Origin: Dyella silvatica | GTDB taxonomy: Bacteria > Pseudomonadota > Gammaproteobacteria > Xanthomonadales > Rhodanobacteraceae | Direction of reading: 5' to 3' | Length of the DNA: 45,716 nucleotides | Assembly: GCF_026283955.1 (NCBI RefSeq) | Contig: NZ_JAPDPE010000026.1 | Location: forward strand, 1 to 45,716 | Part shown: positions 25,034 through 34,038 of the stretch, piece by piece | Layout: each line of letters opens with the position of its first letter | How positions within the stretch are numbered: position 1 is the stretch's first letter | Position numbers and translations under genes: made by a program | The notes under the pieces: model-generated | What the model was told of the DNA's origin: nothing | The model's input: the letters and a program-made list of their open reading frames with translations, nothing else | The model's database searches: none

Positions 25034-26334
25034 CGCTGCGATTCGATGTCTTAATCGTCGGCGCCGGCCCGGCAGGCTTGGCGGCAGCGCAGGCAGCGGC
25101 CAGCCATGGCGCGCGTGTCGGCCTGCTCGATGCGCAAGCCCGCCTGGGCGGCCAGGTGTGGCGCCACGATGTACGTCACCCGGCGCCCGGCGCCGCGCGC
25201 GATGCCATCAACGCGCTGAAGCAGGTGACGTTTCTTGGGCAACATCAGGTGATCGCCGCCGAACCGCAGCGACTGCTGGTGGAAACACCGCAAGGCGCCG
25301 AGCACTTGTCCTACGCCACCTTGATTCTGGCCACCGGCGCACGCGAACTGTTGCTGCCCTTCCCTGGCTGGACGCTGCCCGGAGTCACCGGCGCAGGCGG
25401 CCTGCAAGCCTTGGTGAAACAAGCCTGGCCGATTGCCGGCAAGCGCGTCGTGGTGGCAGGCACCGGCCCGTTGCTGCTCGCTGCCGCCGCCACCTTGCGC
25501 AAGCACGGTGCGCACCTACTCGGCATCGTTGAACAAGCACCGCAGAGCGCGGTGCATGCGTTCGCCAGGCAACTGCTGCATTGGCCGGCGCGAGCGGTAC
25601 AGGCCGTCGGCTTGCGCGCGCGGCTGGCGGGCGTGCCCTATCGCTTCGGCAGCATCGTGCGCCATGCCTATGGCGAGCAACAGCTTGGCGCGATCGAGAT
25701 TGAAGATGCACACGGCAAGCAACGACTCGACTGCGATCACCTCGCCCTCGGCTATGGCCTGCTGCCGAACACCGAGTTGGCACAACTGCTTGGCTGCGCG
25801 CTGGACTATGGCACGCCCGAGCAAGCCAGTGCGCACCCGCACGTCATCGTCGATCGCTTGCTGCGTACCAGCGTCGCCGATGTTTATGCCGCCGGCGAAG
25901 CCTGCGGTATCGGCGGCCTGGCCGCCGCGCGCATCGAAGGCGCCATCGCCGGCCACGCCGCTGCCGGCGCCGAAGCTGCCGCCAGCGCACTGCTGCCGCG
26001 GCGCGCGAAAGAGCGGCGCTTCGCCAGCCTGCTGGCAAAACACTTTGCGCTCGATCCACGGCTGCACCAGCTGGCAACCCCGCAAACCATCATTTGCCGC
26101 TGCGAAGACGTAACGCTATCCGCGCTGGATGGCTTTACCGATGCACGCGCCGCCAAGTTGGCCACGCGTTGCGGCATGGGCGCATGCCAGGGCCGCATCT
26201 GCGGCAGCGCATTGGCCGAACTCGGCCGCTTTCCGCGCAGCGGTAGCCGCCCTCCGCTTTTCCCCGCCCGGCTGTCCAGCCTGGTCCAGGCTACGCCATC
26301 CCTTTCCGACGAAATATCGAGGTCATCGACATGA
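25030..26334 (+). CDS. NAD(P)/FAD-dependent subunit of D-hydroxyproline dehydrogenase
   Basis: This 434-residue protein has two dinucleotide-binding motifs (VLIVGAGPAGLAAAQAAA and RVVVAGTGPLLLAAAATL) and a C-terminal BFD-like [2Fe-2S] module (IICRCEDVT ... TRCGMGACQGRICG). This is the layout of the alpha subunit of heteromeric opine/D-hydroxyproline dehydrogenases, which passes electrons from the DAO-type subunit to the respiratory chain. About 30 extra residues follow the cluster domain. Start and stop both form ATGA overlaps. Confidence 0.93.
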   Translation: MTLRFDVLIVGAGPAGLAAAQAAASHGARVGLLDAQARLGGQVWRHDVRHPAPGAARDAINALKQVTFLGQHQVIAAEPQRLLVETPQGAEHLSYATLILATGARELLLPFPGWTLPGVTGAGGLQALVKQAWPIAGKRVVVAGTGPLLLAAAATLRKHGAHLLGIVEQAPQSAVHAFARQLLHWPARAVQAVGLRARLAGVPYRFGSIVRHAYGEQQLGAIEIEDAHGKQRLDCDHLALGYGLLPNTELAQLLGCALDYGTPEQASAHPHVIVDRLLRTSVADVYAAGEACGIGGLAAARIEGAIAGHAAAGAEAAASALLPRRAKERRFASLLAKHFALDPRLHQLATPQTIICRCEDVTLSALDGFTDARAAKLATRCGMGACQGRICGSALAELGRFPRSGSRPPLFPARLSSLVQATPSLSDEISRSST

Positions 26335-27236
26335 GCAACGCATCTTTCTGGCACGGCGTCATTCCCGCCATCACCACGCCATTCACCGCCGACGGCCAAG
26401 TCGATCACGTGTTTCTCGCCGAGCACGCGCGCAGCATGATCGATGCCGGCTGTACCGGCATCGTGCCCCTAGGCTCGCTGGGTGAAGCGGCCACGCTGAG
26501 CTTCGACGAAAAGCTGGCCATCATGCGCACCTTGGTCAAGGCGCTGGATGGACGCGCGCCGGTGATCCCGGGTATCGCCGCGCTATCCACCGATGAAGCC
26601 GTGCGCCTGGCGAAAGAGGCCAAAGCGATCGGCTGCGGTGGCTTGATGGTGTTGCCGCCCTACGTCTACTCCACCGACTGGCGCGAGATGGGCGCGCACA
26701 TCCGCGCGGTGATTGCCGCTACCGACTTGCCGTGCATGGCGTATAACAATCCGGTCGCCTACAAAACCGATTTCACGCCCGAGCAAATCAGCTCGCTCGC
26801 CGCCGAATTTCCCAACCTGCAGGCGGTGAAAGAATCTTCCGGCGACGTGCGCCGTTTCGCGGCGCTGAAGGCCTTGCTCGGCGACCGCCTGGTGCTGCTG
26901 GTCGGCATGGACGACGCCATCGTCGAAGGTGTCAGCATGGGTGCTACCGGCTGGATCGCCGGCCAGGTCAATGCCTACCCGAAAGAATCCGTGAAGCTGT
27001 TTGAACTGGCGCGCGACGGCGGCGCCAAGGCCGCAGCAGAACTCTATGCCTGGTTTCTGCCGTTGCTGCGCCTGGATACCGTGCCGAAGTTCGTGCAACT
27101 GATCAAGCTGACCCAGCAGAAGGCCAACATGGGCAGCGAGCGCGTGCGCGCACCGCGCCTGCTGATGGAAGGCAGCGAACGCGAAGCGGCCTTGCGTGTG
27201 ATCGATCACGCCATCGCCACGCGCCCGGCACTCTGA
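26331..27236 (+). CDS. lhpC: Pyrroline-4-hydroxy-2-carboxylate deaminase (DapA superfamily)
   Basis: This 301-residue TIM-barrel protein has the DapA/NAL signature: PLGSLGEAATLSFDEK near the N-terminus and the Schiff-base Lys167 in VKESSGDVRRF, with AYNNP supplying the usual Tyr. In this operon it deaminates 1-pyrroline-4-hydroxy-2-carboxylate to 2-oxoglutarate semialdehyde. Lysine biosynthesis (true DapA) is unlikely in this context. It overlaps the preceding gene by four bases and lies one base before the aldehyde dehydrogenase gene. Confidence 0.93.
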   Translation: MSNASFWHGVIPAITTPFTADGQVDHVFLAEHARSMIDAGCTGIVPLGSLGEAATLSFDEKLAIMRTLVKALDGRAPVIPGIAALSTDEAVRLAKEAKAIGCGGLMVLPPYVYSTDWREMGAHIRAVIAATDLPCMAYNNPVAYKTDFTPEQISSLAAEFPNLQAVKESSGDVRRFAALKALLGDRLVLLVGMDDAIVEGVSMGATGWIAGQVNAYPKESVKLFELARDGGAKAAAELYAWFLPLLRLDTVPKFVQLIKLTQQKANMGSERVRAPRLLMEGSEREAALRVIDHAIATRPAL

Positions 27237-27237
27237 C

Positions 27238-28830
27238 ATGGCCGTGCAACCGCTACTCATTGATGGCGCGTGGCGCGCGGCGCAGGAGCTGCGCGGCAGT
27301 TTCCGCGCCGAAGATCCCAGCTCGGGCGAAGCCATTGGCGCAGCCTTTCCCATCTGCGGTGAAGCTGACGTGCGGGCGGCGCTGGCCGCCGCCGTCGCGG
27401 TGGCGGACGCGCTGGCCGCCGTGCCGGTCGAGCGCATCGCCGCTTTTCTCGATGCCTACGCCGATGCCATCGACGCCGACGTCGACACCCTGGTCGCCTT
27501 GGCTCATGCCGAAACCGCATTGCCGAAGGAACCGCGGCTGGCCAAGGTCGAGCTGCCGCGCGCCAGCGGTCAGTTGCGTCAGGCCGCGCAAGCGGTGCGT
27601 CAATACAGCTGGACGCATCCGGTGATCGATACCGCCGCCGGCCTGCGCTCGCACTACGCGCCGTTGGGCAAACCCGTGCTGATTCTTGGGCCGAACAATT
27701 TCCCGTTTGCCTTTAATGCGATCGCCGGCAGCGATTTCGCTTCGGCCATCGCCGCCCGCAATCCGGTGATTGCCAAAGCGCACCCTTCGCATCCGGCAAC
27801 CAGCGAACGCCTTGCGCAACTGGCGCATACCGCCTTGCTGCAAACCGGCCTGCCGCCTGCAAGTGTGCAAATGCTTTACCAGTTCGAACACAGCTTGGGC
27901 GCCGCACTGGCAGGCAACCCGCAACTGGGCGCGATCGGCTTTACCGGCAGCCGTGCCGGTGGCCTGGCGCTGAAGGCCGCCGCCGATACTGTCGGCGTGC
28001 CGGTCTATGTGGAGTTATCCAGCGTCAATCCGGTGTTCCTGCTGCCCGGCGTACTGGCCGAACGCGCAGCCAGCCTGGCGCAAGAGTTCTTTGCCTCATG
28101 CACGATGGGTAGCGGGCAGTTCTGCACCAGCCCCGGCATCGTCGTGGTGCCCGCAGGCGCCGCGGGCGACGCTTTTGTCGATGCCGCCAGCAAACACTTC
28201 GCCGCCGCCGCGCCCAACGTGTTGTTTTCGGGTGCGGTGCTGGAGCATTTGCAACGCGGCGTGGCAACGCTGCGCGCAGCCGGTGCCGAGTGTTTGGCCG
28301 GAGGTGCCAGTGCCGGCCCGGGTTATCGCTATCAACCCACCTTGCTCAGCGTCGATGCCGCGCAGTTCTTGCGTGAGCCACGCGCCTTGCAAACCGAGGC
28401 CTTTGGCCCGGTCAGCCTGGTGCTGCGCGCGGCGGATGTAAGCCAGATGGCCGAACTCGCCCGCGCCTTCGAAGGCAATCTCACCGGCACGCTTTATCGC
28501 GCGCAAGACGGCAGCGACGACGACGCCTGGCGGCAGATCGCCCACGCCTTGCGCCCACGCGTCGGCCGTTTGATCAACAACAAAATGCCCACCGGCGTCG
28601 CGGTCAGCCCGGCGATGAATCACGGCGGCCCGTATCCAAGCACCGGCCATCCCGGCTTCACCGCCGTGGGCATGCCGGCGGCGATTCGCCGATTCGCCGC
28701 GCTGCATTGCTACGACAACGTGCCCGAATCGCAGCTGCCGGCCGATTTGCGCGATCACAACCCAGGCGCTATCGCGCGGTTGATCGACGGTGTCTGGCGC
28801 GTCAATGACCTCAATGGACCCACAACATGA
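27238..28830 (+). CDS. 2,5-dioxovalerate (2-oxoglutarate semialdehyde) dehydrogenase
   Basis: This 530-residue aldehyde dehydrogenase has the FGPNNFPF-type cofactor motif (LGPNNFPFAFNAI), general base Glu259 (YVELSSVNP) and catalytic Cys296 (GQFCTSPG). It belongs to the NADP-dependent group that oxidises 2-oxoglutarate semialdehyde to 2-oxoglutarate, the last step of hydroxyproline breakdown. The length is usual for the group. Its start is one base after the deaminase stop, and its stop overlaps the peptidase start (ATGA). Confidence 0.93.
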   Translation: MAVQPLLIDGAWRAAQELRGSFRAEDPSSGEAIGAAFPICGEADVRAALAAAVAVADALAAVPVERIAAFLDAYADAIDADVDTLVALAHAETALPKEPRLAKVELPRASGQLRQAAQAVRQYSWTHPVIDTAAGLRSHYAPLGKPVLILGPNNFPFAFNAIAGSDFASAIAARNPVIAKAHPSHPATSERLAQLAHTALLQTGLPPASVQMLYQFEHSLGAALAGNPQLGAIGFTGSRAGGLALKAAADTVGVPVYVELSSVNPVFLLPGVLAERAASLAQEFFASCTMGSGQFCTSPGIVVVPAGAAGDAFVDAASKHFAAAAPNVLFSGAVLEHLQRGVATLRAAGAECLAGGASAGPGYRYQPTLLSVDAAQFLREPRALQTEAFGPVSLVLRAADVSQMAELARAFEGNLTGTLYRAQDGSDDDAWRQIAHALRPRVGRLINNKMPTGVAVSPAMNHGGPYPSTGHPGFTAVGMPAAIRRFAALHCYDNVPESQLPADLRDHNPGAIARLIDGVWRVNDLNGPTT

Positions 28831-30035
28831 GTAAACAGATCGGTGGCCTCGATGTCGCCCAGGCCCATGCGGCGCTATCGCCTTGGCTGAATCGGGCGCC
28901 ACCCATCGATGCAGGCGAATACGAACGACGACGGGAACATGCCCGTCGCCTGATGCGCGCCCAGCGCGTCGATGCACTGCTGATCACCGCCGGTACTTCA
29001 CTGCGCTACTTCAGCGGCATTAGCTGGGGCGCCAGCGAACGCCTGGTGGCCATGTTGCTTACCGCCACGGGCGACCCCATCGTGATCTGCCCCGCGTTTG
29101 AGGCCGGCTCGCTGGCGCATGCGCTGCGCATTGCTGCCGATGTGCGGTTATGGGATGAACACGACGATCCGCAAGCGCTGGTGCTCGACGCGATGAATGA
29201 GCGCCACGCGGGCAGTCTGGCGCTCGACCCGGCGGCGCCGTTTGGCGTGTTCTCGCGCCTGCGGCACACGCTTGGCCTGAAAACCATTGTCGATGCCAGC
29301 GCCATCGTCGACGGCTGCCGCAAGCAGAAATCGGCAGCCGAGCTGGCGCTGATGAAGCAAGCCACCGCCATGACCTTGCAGGTACATCGCCTGGCCGCCG
29401 GCTTGATCCACGAAGGCATCAGCAATGTCGAACTGAGCCGTTTCATCGACACCGCCCATCGCGCCCTGGGTGCGGATAACGGCTCGACCTTTTGCATCGT
29501 GCAGTTTGGCCAGGCCACCGCGTACCCGCACGGCATTCCGGGCGAGCAACGCTTGAGCGAAAACCAGCTGATCTTGATCGACACCGGCTGCACCGTACAG
29601 GGCTATCACTCCGATATCACTCGCACCTATATCTATGGTCAGGCGAGCGCCGAGCAGGCCCGCATCTGGGAGCTAGAGCAAGCCGCGCAACAGGCCGCCT
29701 TCGATGCGATCCGCCCCGGCGTATCCTGCGAAAACGTGGATACCGCGGCGCGCAAAGTCGTGGAACGCGCCGGGCTGGGCCCCGACTACCGCCTGCCGGG
29801 CATCCCGCATCGCACTGGCCATGGCTGCGGCATGAACATCCACGAGACGCCTTACCTGGTGCGCGGCGATGCCACCGTGCTACAGCCAGGCATGTGTTGC
29901 AGCAACGAACCGATGATTGTGGTGCCGGATCAATTCGGTGTGCGGCTGGAAGACCACTTCTACGTCACCGAAGCAGGCGCCGCGTGGTTCACCCCACCCT
30001 CGCCCGCCATCGATCAACCGTTCGCCAGCGCATGA
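28827..30035 (+). CDS. M24 family Xaa-Pro peptidase
   Basis: This 402-residue protein has an N-terminal creatinase-like domain (VDALLITAGTSLRYFSGISWG) and a C-terminal pita-bread metallopeptidase domain. The metal ligands are recognisable: Asp in LILIDTG, Asp in YHSDITRT, His in GHGCGMNIHE, Glu in SNEPMI and Glu in RLEDHFYV. It would cleave X-Pro or X-hydroxyproline peptides. Its place inside the operon (ATGA overlap with the dehydrogenase) suggests it releases hydroxyproline from collagen-like peptides for the upstream enzymes; this role is inferred. Confidence 0.92.
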   Translation: MSKQIGGLDVAQAHAALSPWLNRAPPIDAGEYERRREHARRLMRAQRVDALLITAGTSLRYFSGISWGASERLVAMLLTATGDPIVICPAFEAGSLAHALRIAADVRLWDEHDDPQALVLDAMNERHAGSLALDPAAPFGVFSRLRHTLGLKTIVDASAIVDGCRKQKSAAELALMKQATAMTLQVHRLAAGLIHEGISNVELSRFIDTAHRALGADNGSTFCIVQFGQATAYPHGIPGEQRLSENQLILIDTGCTVQGYHSDITRTYIYGQASAEQARIWELEQAAQQAAFDAIRPGVSCENVDTAARKVVERAGLGPDYRLPGIPHRTGHGCGMNIHETPYLVRGDATVLQPGMCCSNEPMIVVPDQFGVRLEDHFYVTEAGAAWFTPPSPAIDQPFASA

Positions 30036-30074
30036 CAGAGACAGCAAGCGCTTGTGAGGGGTGACCGCAAGGCT

Positions 30075-30150
30075 TAGCCCTCCCAACCTTCCCCTGCCAC
30101 CAGGGGGAGTCATCTTTTCGAGGCAGGCAGCGGAAGCATTGGGAGGGTAG
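30075..30150. repeat. Imperfect hairpin repeat between peptidase and permease genes
   Basis: Outer arms CCCTCCCAA (about 30079) and TTGGGAGGG (about 30139) enclose an inner stem TCCCCTG-CCAC-CAGGGGGA. There is no T-run. It looks like an extragenic palindromic repeat that may separate the coupled operon from the permease in stability or expression. Confidence 0.5.
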
Positions 30151-30222
30151 TTACCTCGCCGCACCGATCAACCTCCAACAGCCCAGGCAAGCCATAACCG
30201 CAGCACTCACACGGAGCAAGCC

Positions 30223-31635
30223 ATGAGCCTGATCAACGACATGACACGCCGCAAATCGGTGGCCAACCTGCAAAGCGAGGCAATCAAGGGTGGCAGCGGA
30301 TTACGTCGGGTGCTGGGGCTATGGCAACTTACCGCGATCGGCCTGGGCGGCATCATCGGCGTCGGCATCTTCGTGTTGACCGGTACCGTAGCCGCCAACC
30401 AGGCGGGGCCGGCGGTGCTGTTGTCGTTTCTTATCGCGGGTATCGCCAGCGCCGCGGCTGCGCTGTGTTACGCAGAGTTCGCCAGCTTGATCCCGGTTTC
30501 CGGCAGCGCCTATACCTACGGCTATGCCGTGCTCGGCGAGTTCGCCGGCTGGATCATCGGTTGGGATCTGCTGCTGGAATACGCACTGATTGCAGCAGTC
30601 GTCGCGGTGGGCTGGTCAGGCTACGCTCAAGCATTGCTGGAGGCCGCCGGCCTGTCGTTACCGCTATGGGCCCAAGGCGCCTGGGGCAGCGCGCCAGGGC
30701 GGGTGGTCAATCTTCCCGCCATCGTCATCTCGCTGGCCATCACCGCCCTGCTCGCCATACGCATGGAATGGGGCGCCCGCTTCAACACCGCCATTGTCGC
30801 GATCAAGATCGCCGGCGCCGCCTTGATCATCATTGCCGGTGCCGCCTATGTAAAACCCGAACGCTGGCATCCGTTTATGCCATTCGGCATGCACGGCGTC
30901 GTTACCGGTGCCGCCGTGGTGTTCTTCGCCGTGTTCGGCTACGACATGCTGACCACGGCTGCCGAAGAATCAAGACATCCGCAGCGCGACTTACCGCGCG
31001 CGGTGTTGCTGTCGCTGGGCATCGCGATGCTGTTGTATTTCGCCATTTGCCTGGTACTGACCGGCATCGTGCCCCACACCACCCTGGATAACGACGCCCC
31101 GGTGGCGAGGGCTTTCACGCGGATCGGCCTGCCGTGGGCGATGGTGGTGATTTCGCTGGCTTCGGTCTGTGGCATTACCAGCGTGATCTTCGCCAACTTG
31201 ATGGCTGGCGCGCGTATCGGCTTCAGCCTGGGCCGCGATGGTTTATTGCCGGCGTGGTTTGCAGGCATCCATCCGCGCTGGCGCACACCGCATCGCGCCA
31301 CGCTATTGCTGGGCGGGGTGACTGCCGTCGCCGCCGGGCTTTTTCCATTGAACGAGTTGGCCAAGCTGGTGAATATCGGTGTGCTTGGCGCGTTCATCGT
31401 CATTTGTACGGCCGTGGCCGTGTTGCGTATTCGCCAGCCCGAGTTGCATCGACCTTTTCGCACCCCATGGGTGCCGTTGATTCCACTCATTGGGGTGGGG
31501 TTTTCTTGTTGGCTGATTTGGGGATTGCCCTTTATCACTTATGTGCGTTTTGCACTGTGGTTGGTGCTGGGTTGTGGGGTTTATTTGGGTTATGGGCGGG
31601 GACATAGCCGGTTGGCTGGGGTTGCGTTGTCTTGA
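30223..31635 (+). CDS. APC-superfamily amino acid permease
   Basis: This 470-residue protein has about 12 transmembrane helices and the APC signature in helix 1 (LGGIIGVGIFVLTGTVAANQAGPAV), with the cationic-amino-acid-transporter-like helix 3 region SGSAYTYGYAVLGEFAGWIIGWDLLLEYA. It is an inner-membrane amino acid importer. It follows the hydroxyproline operon by 187 bases in the same direction, so hydroxyproline or proline is the likely substrate; the sequence itself does not define specificity. The T-rich last 150 bases differ in composition from the rest of the gene. Confidence 0.92.
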   Translation: MSLINDMTRRKSVANLQSEAIKGGSGLRRVLGLWQLTAIGLGGIIGVGIFVLTGTVAANQAGPAVLLSFLIAGIASAAAALCYAEFASLIPVSGSAYTYGYAVLGEFAGWIIGWDLLLEYALIAAVVAVGWSGYAQALLEAAGLSLPLWAQGAWGSAPGRVVNLPAIVISLAITALLAIRMEWGARFNTAIVAIKIAGAALIIIAGAAYVKPERWHPFMPFGMHGVVTGAAVVFFAVFGYDMLTTAAEESRHPQRDLPRAVLLSLGIAMLLYFAICLVLTGIVPHTTLDNDAPVARAFTRIGLPWAMVVISLASVCGITSVIFANLMAGARIGFSLGRDGLLPAWFAGIHPRWRTPHRATLLLGGVTAVAAGLFPLNELAKLVNIGVLGAFIVICTAVAVLRIRQPELHRPFRTPWVPLIPLIGVGFSCWLIWGLPFITYVRFALWLVLGCGVYLGYGRGHSRLAGVALS

Positions 31636-31900
31636 TTGATCGGGCTGAGGTGGCTCGTCTGCTTTGACTTGTTTGTTGTCGTGTCGCGAACTGGCTCGCC
31701 TGCGGCGGGCATTCGAACTTCGGCCGGAGTCCGAGTCCCTTTTCTTTGCGTGGCCACGCACCCGCAGAGGCGGGTGCGAAGGGCGAAGGGCATGGACGCC
31801 CGGAGTAAAGAAAAGTAACCCAAAGAAAGTCCATCCACGCTTGTCGCCCTTCGGCTGCGTGAGGCTTGGCCGGGCTGAATTCAGACAGCATGTATGTGCT
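31636..31900. repeat. Gene-free stretch with hairpin-rich repeat-like sequence
   Basis: No gene is seen. The stretch contains CACCCGC-AGAG-GCGGGTG (31769-31786) and GGGC-ATGGAC-GCCC (31789-31802), then AAAGAAAAGTAACCCAAAGAAAG. A related GGAGTCCGA tract occurs at 42546. The pattern suggests a dispersed extragenic element, which I cannot confirm from one copy. Confidence 0.4.
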
Positions 31901-32137
31901 CTACGCCTTCACCAACAAGGTACGCGTCGCGGTTAAGTTGGTTGCGTTCGAGGAAAAGACGACATAACGCCCCTGACTGGCAAAGGTGGGATCAACGCCG
32001 GCCGCGTTGGCTCGTTCCCCTTCTGCTGTAGCGCTCAGCAACGTCGTGACGTGGCTATCCGGGGCGCGCAAGTAGATGCTCATCCCAGGCATCGTGACTC
32101 CTTGAGCAAGGTTTGATGCCATGGAGATAAAGGCCAC
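31901..32137 (-). pseudogene. Fragment of a PD40/TolB-like beta-propeller protein
   Basis: The 78-codon frame contains two consecutive blade-like segments: FISMASNLAQGVTMPGMSIYLRAPDS and, after HVTTLLSATAEGERANAAGVDPTF, ASQGRYVVFSSNATNLTA. The phrase GRYVVFSSxATNL is typical of PD40 repeats in large secreted beta-propeller proteins. There is no signal peptide and only one to two blades remain of the six or seven needed, so this is an internal fragment of a lost gene. It lies in a stretch without other genes. Confidence 0.6.
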
Positions 32138-32288
32138 CAGCTTCCCTTCGGGTGGCTATGAGCGATTCGTGGAGAGAGCCATAGACTCTGCTCCAGTTCA
32201 TGAGGTGTGCTTGAAGTCGGGCTGCTCTCGCCTGCGGGAACACGCCATTGGCGCAGGGCAGCCCTTTCAGTCTTGCCTTTAAAACCGA

Positions 32289-32810
32289 CTATGCCGTTTC
32301 GCCCATCTCGAGCAATAGCTCATCGAGACGTTCGAGCGTGGAGGCCAGGCCGTCTTTCAGTCCCATATCGATGGCTTTCTGCACGTCGCCCGCCGAGTTG
32401 TACAGGACGACGGTCGTGACCAAGGTTCGCTCTTTCGCATCGGTGAAAGCGACGTCCCAGCGCGCCCTGGGCATATCGGGATTCACTATCCCCGCCTCAT
32501 CACAAAAGCCATCCAGAGCCGCATAGCTATCGATCGGATGTATCGCTTGATAGTCCAGGCGACTCCAGAAGGCTTGCCCATCGGGAGTGATCATGGCGTA
32601 GTGCCAATAACCGCCAGGCTTGAACTCCATGTGCGATGTTTTGGTGGTGAGTGGCTTGGGAGCAAACCATCGATCGAGCAGTTCGCGCTTGGTATGGCAA
32701 TCCCATACAAGTTGACGCCCTGCCGCAAACTCCCTCTTTACGGTGATGGTGTGCTTTTCTTTGTCGACGACAAAATCGAATTGAAGTTCAGCTGCCACGG
32801 TCTTCTCCAT
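32289..32810 (-). CDS. SRPBCC (AHSA1-type) domain protein
   Basis: This 173-residue protein has the START/Bet v 1-like AHSA1 pattern: ITVKREFAAGRQLVWDCHTKRELLDRWFAP, a GGYWHYAMITPDG hairpin and the last helix GLKDGLASTLERLDELLLEM. Such proteins bind hydrophobic ligands and are usually paired with an ArsR regulator, as here: the ArsR gene overlaps its start by 23 bases. It is probably coexpressed with and repressed by that regulator. The ligand is unknown. Confidence 0.92.
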   Translation of the reverse strand: MEKTVAAELQFDFVVDKEKHTITVKREFAAGRQLVWDCHTKRELLDRWFAPKPLTTKTSHMEFKPGGYWHYAMITPDGQAFWSRLDYQAIHPIDSYAALDGFCDEAGIVNPDMPRARWDVAFTDAKERTLVTTVVLYNSAGDVQKAIDMGLKDGLASTLERLDELLLEMGETA

Positions 32811-33132
32811 TCAGTGATTCCAAAAGGCTATCGAGATTCTGGTATCGACTTGCCCACATCGCGCGCTGGTCTGCGAACCAGCGCTCGGCGGCCGCCAAGT
32901 TTTTTTGTTCGAGCGCGCATGTCCGGATACGGCCATGCTTCCGGGAACGGATAAGTCCGGTCCGTTCGAGTATTCCCACATGCTTCATGAAGGACGGCAG
33001 AGCCATGCCGAACGGTTCCGCCAGCTCCCCCACGGTTGCAGGCCCTCGGCCGAGCCGTTGAATAACAGCCCTGCGCGTTGGGTCGGCAAGCGCATGAAAG
33101 ATCGAGTCCAGCGCCATTGCATTGTTAGCCAT
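32788..33132 (-). CDS. ArsR-family regulator
   Basis: This 114-residue winged-helix protein (MANNAMALDSIFHALADPTRRAVIQRL, recognition helix around AEPFGMALPSFMKHVGILERTGLI) is the ArsR type that accompanies AHSA1/SRPBCC genes; it lacks metal-binding Cys. The start is ambiguous: ATG 33132 gives MANNAM and lies inside a perfect 18-base palindrome, while ATG 33150 adds MHIVSH. I prefer 33132 as the family-like start. Repressor binding at the palindrome would block its own transcription or translation start. It overlaps the SRPBCC gene by 23 bases. Confidence 0.92.
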   Translation of the reverse strand: MANNAMALDSIFHALADPTRRAVIQRLGRGPATVGELAEPFGMALPSFMKHVGILERTGLIRSRKHGRIRTCALEQKNLAAAERWFADQRAMWASRYQNLDSLLESLNGEDRGS

Positions 33133-33141
33133 ATGGCTAAC
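33124..33141. promoter_or_regulatory. Perfect 18-base operator palindrome at the ArsR start
   Basis: GTTAGCCATATGGCTAAC is a perfect palindrome that contains the ATG at 33132. Similar AACCATATGGTT-type sites are recalled in front of ArsR-SRPBCC pairs. Autorepression is the likely role. Confidence 0.7.
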
Positions 33142-33313
33142 TATATGCATCGCGATCTATGTTCGCAAGAGCCCAAGCGCATGGCGCATGACGCTTGCGT
33201 ACGCGCTCGATAAGCATTTCCGCCTGAAGCATCGCTTCGAGACCGGCAATACTCATCCCCTCATTAGAGTCAGGGTGATCCCAGTTACTGTCCGGGGCAA
33301 CAGTGACCAGTAC

Positions 33314-34009
33314 TCACCGCTTCAGATGCGTCTCTAAGCCATCCAAAAGCACTTTAAGTCCCAAAGCGAACAATCGCTCCGAAGACATGCTCGTGAGCAA
33401 ATCCGCCGCGCCTTCCAAGTTGGGAAATTCATGCGCAGCTTCGCCCAGACGCTTGAGCTCGACACCAAGAGCGAATGCTGAGGATGGAGCTTCGATGTCT
33501 CCCGGCTGCTTGTCGCGGACTTCCTCAATGATCATGCCAAGCAGGTAATGGCGATAAAACGTTGCCATGGCAATCGCGTCAGCAGCAGGAAAGCCCGCAT
33601 CTGCGAAGGCGCCCACCGCTGCGTCATAGAGCTTGATGCGGCTTGCTCCGACCGGGGGCTGCTCAGCAAAGAGCCGAGGTGCATCCCGGTATGCAGTCAA
33701 GACACGTCGATACTCGTGAGCGATGACTTCCAGGCGCTCGCGTGGCAATCGATCGTTAGCCGGCAAGGACATCTGAGCGCAGATGGTGTCAGCGACCAGT
33801 TGAAGCAGTTCGTCCTTGCCGCTCACATGCCAGTAGAGCGCCGGTGACTGGACATTGAGCCGCCCGGCCAGACGCCGGGTACTGAGCCCGGCGAGACCCG
33901 ATTCTTGAAGCAGGTTCAGCGCCTCCTCGGTCAGCCGTTCCCGGCTGAGGCCGGTTCGCCCAGTCGGTGCCTGAGTGGACTTGTTCGATGGACGCGCGGG
34001 CTTGGGCAT
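33314..34009 (-). CDS. TetR-family regulator, tetracycline-repressor-like C-terminal domain
   Basis: This 231-residue protein follows the TetR(B) plan closely: LSRERLTEEALNLLQESGLAGLSTRRLAGRLNVQSPALYWHVSGKDELL is the TetR helix-turn-helix, with the RRLAxRLxVQSPALYWH wording of true tetracycline repressors. The C-terminal domain matches TetR_C_1. About 20 basic/polar residues precede the DNA-binding domain. It is divergent from the M19 peptidase gene, with a tetO-like operator between. No tetracycline efflux gene is present, so its inducer is unknown. Confidence 0.92.
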   Translation of the reverse strand: MPKPARPSNKSTQAPTGRTGLSRERLTEEALNLLQESGLAGLSTRRLAGRLNVQSPALYWHVSGKDELLQLVADTICAQMSLPANDRLPRERLEVIAHEYRRVLTAYRDAPRLFAEQPPVGASRIKLYDAAVGAFADAGFPAADAIAMATFYRHYLLGMIIEEVRDKQPGDIEAPSSAFALGVELKRLGEAAHEFPNLEGAADLLTSMSSERLFALGLKVLLDGLETHLKR

Positions 34010-34038
34010 GTGAAATTCGATCTATTGACGCATTGAAT

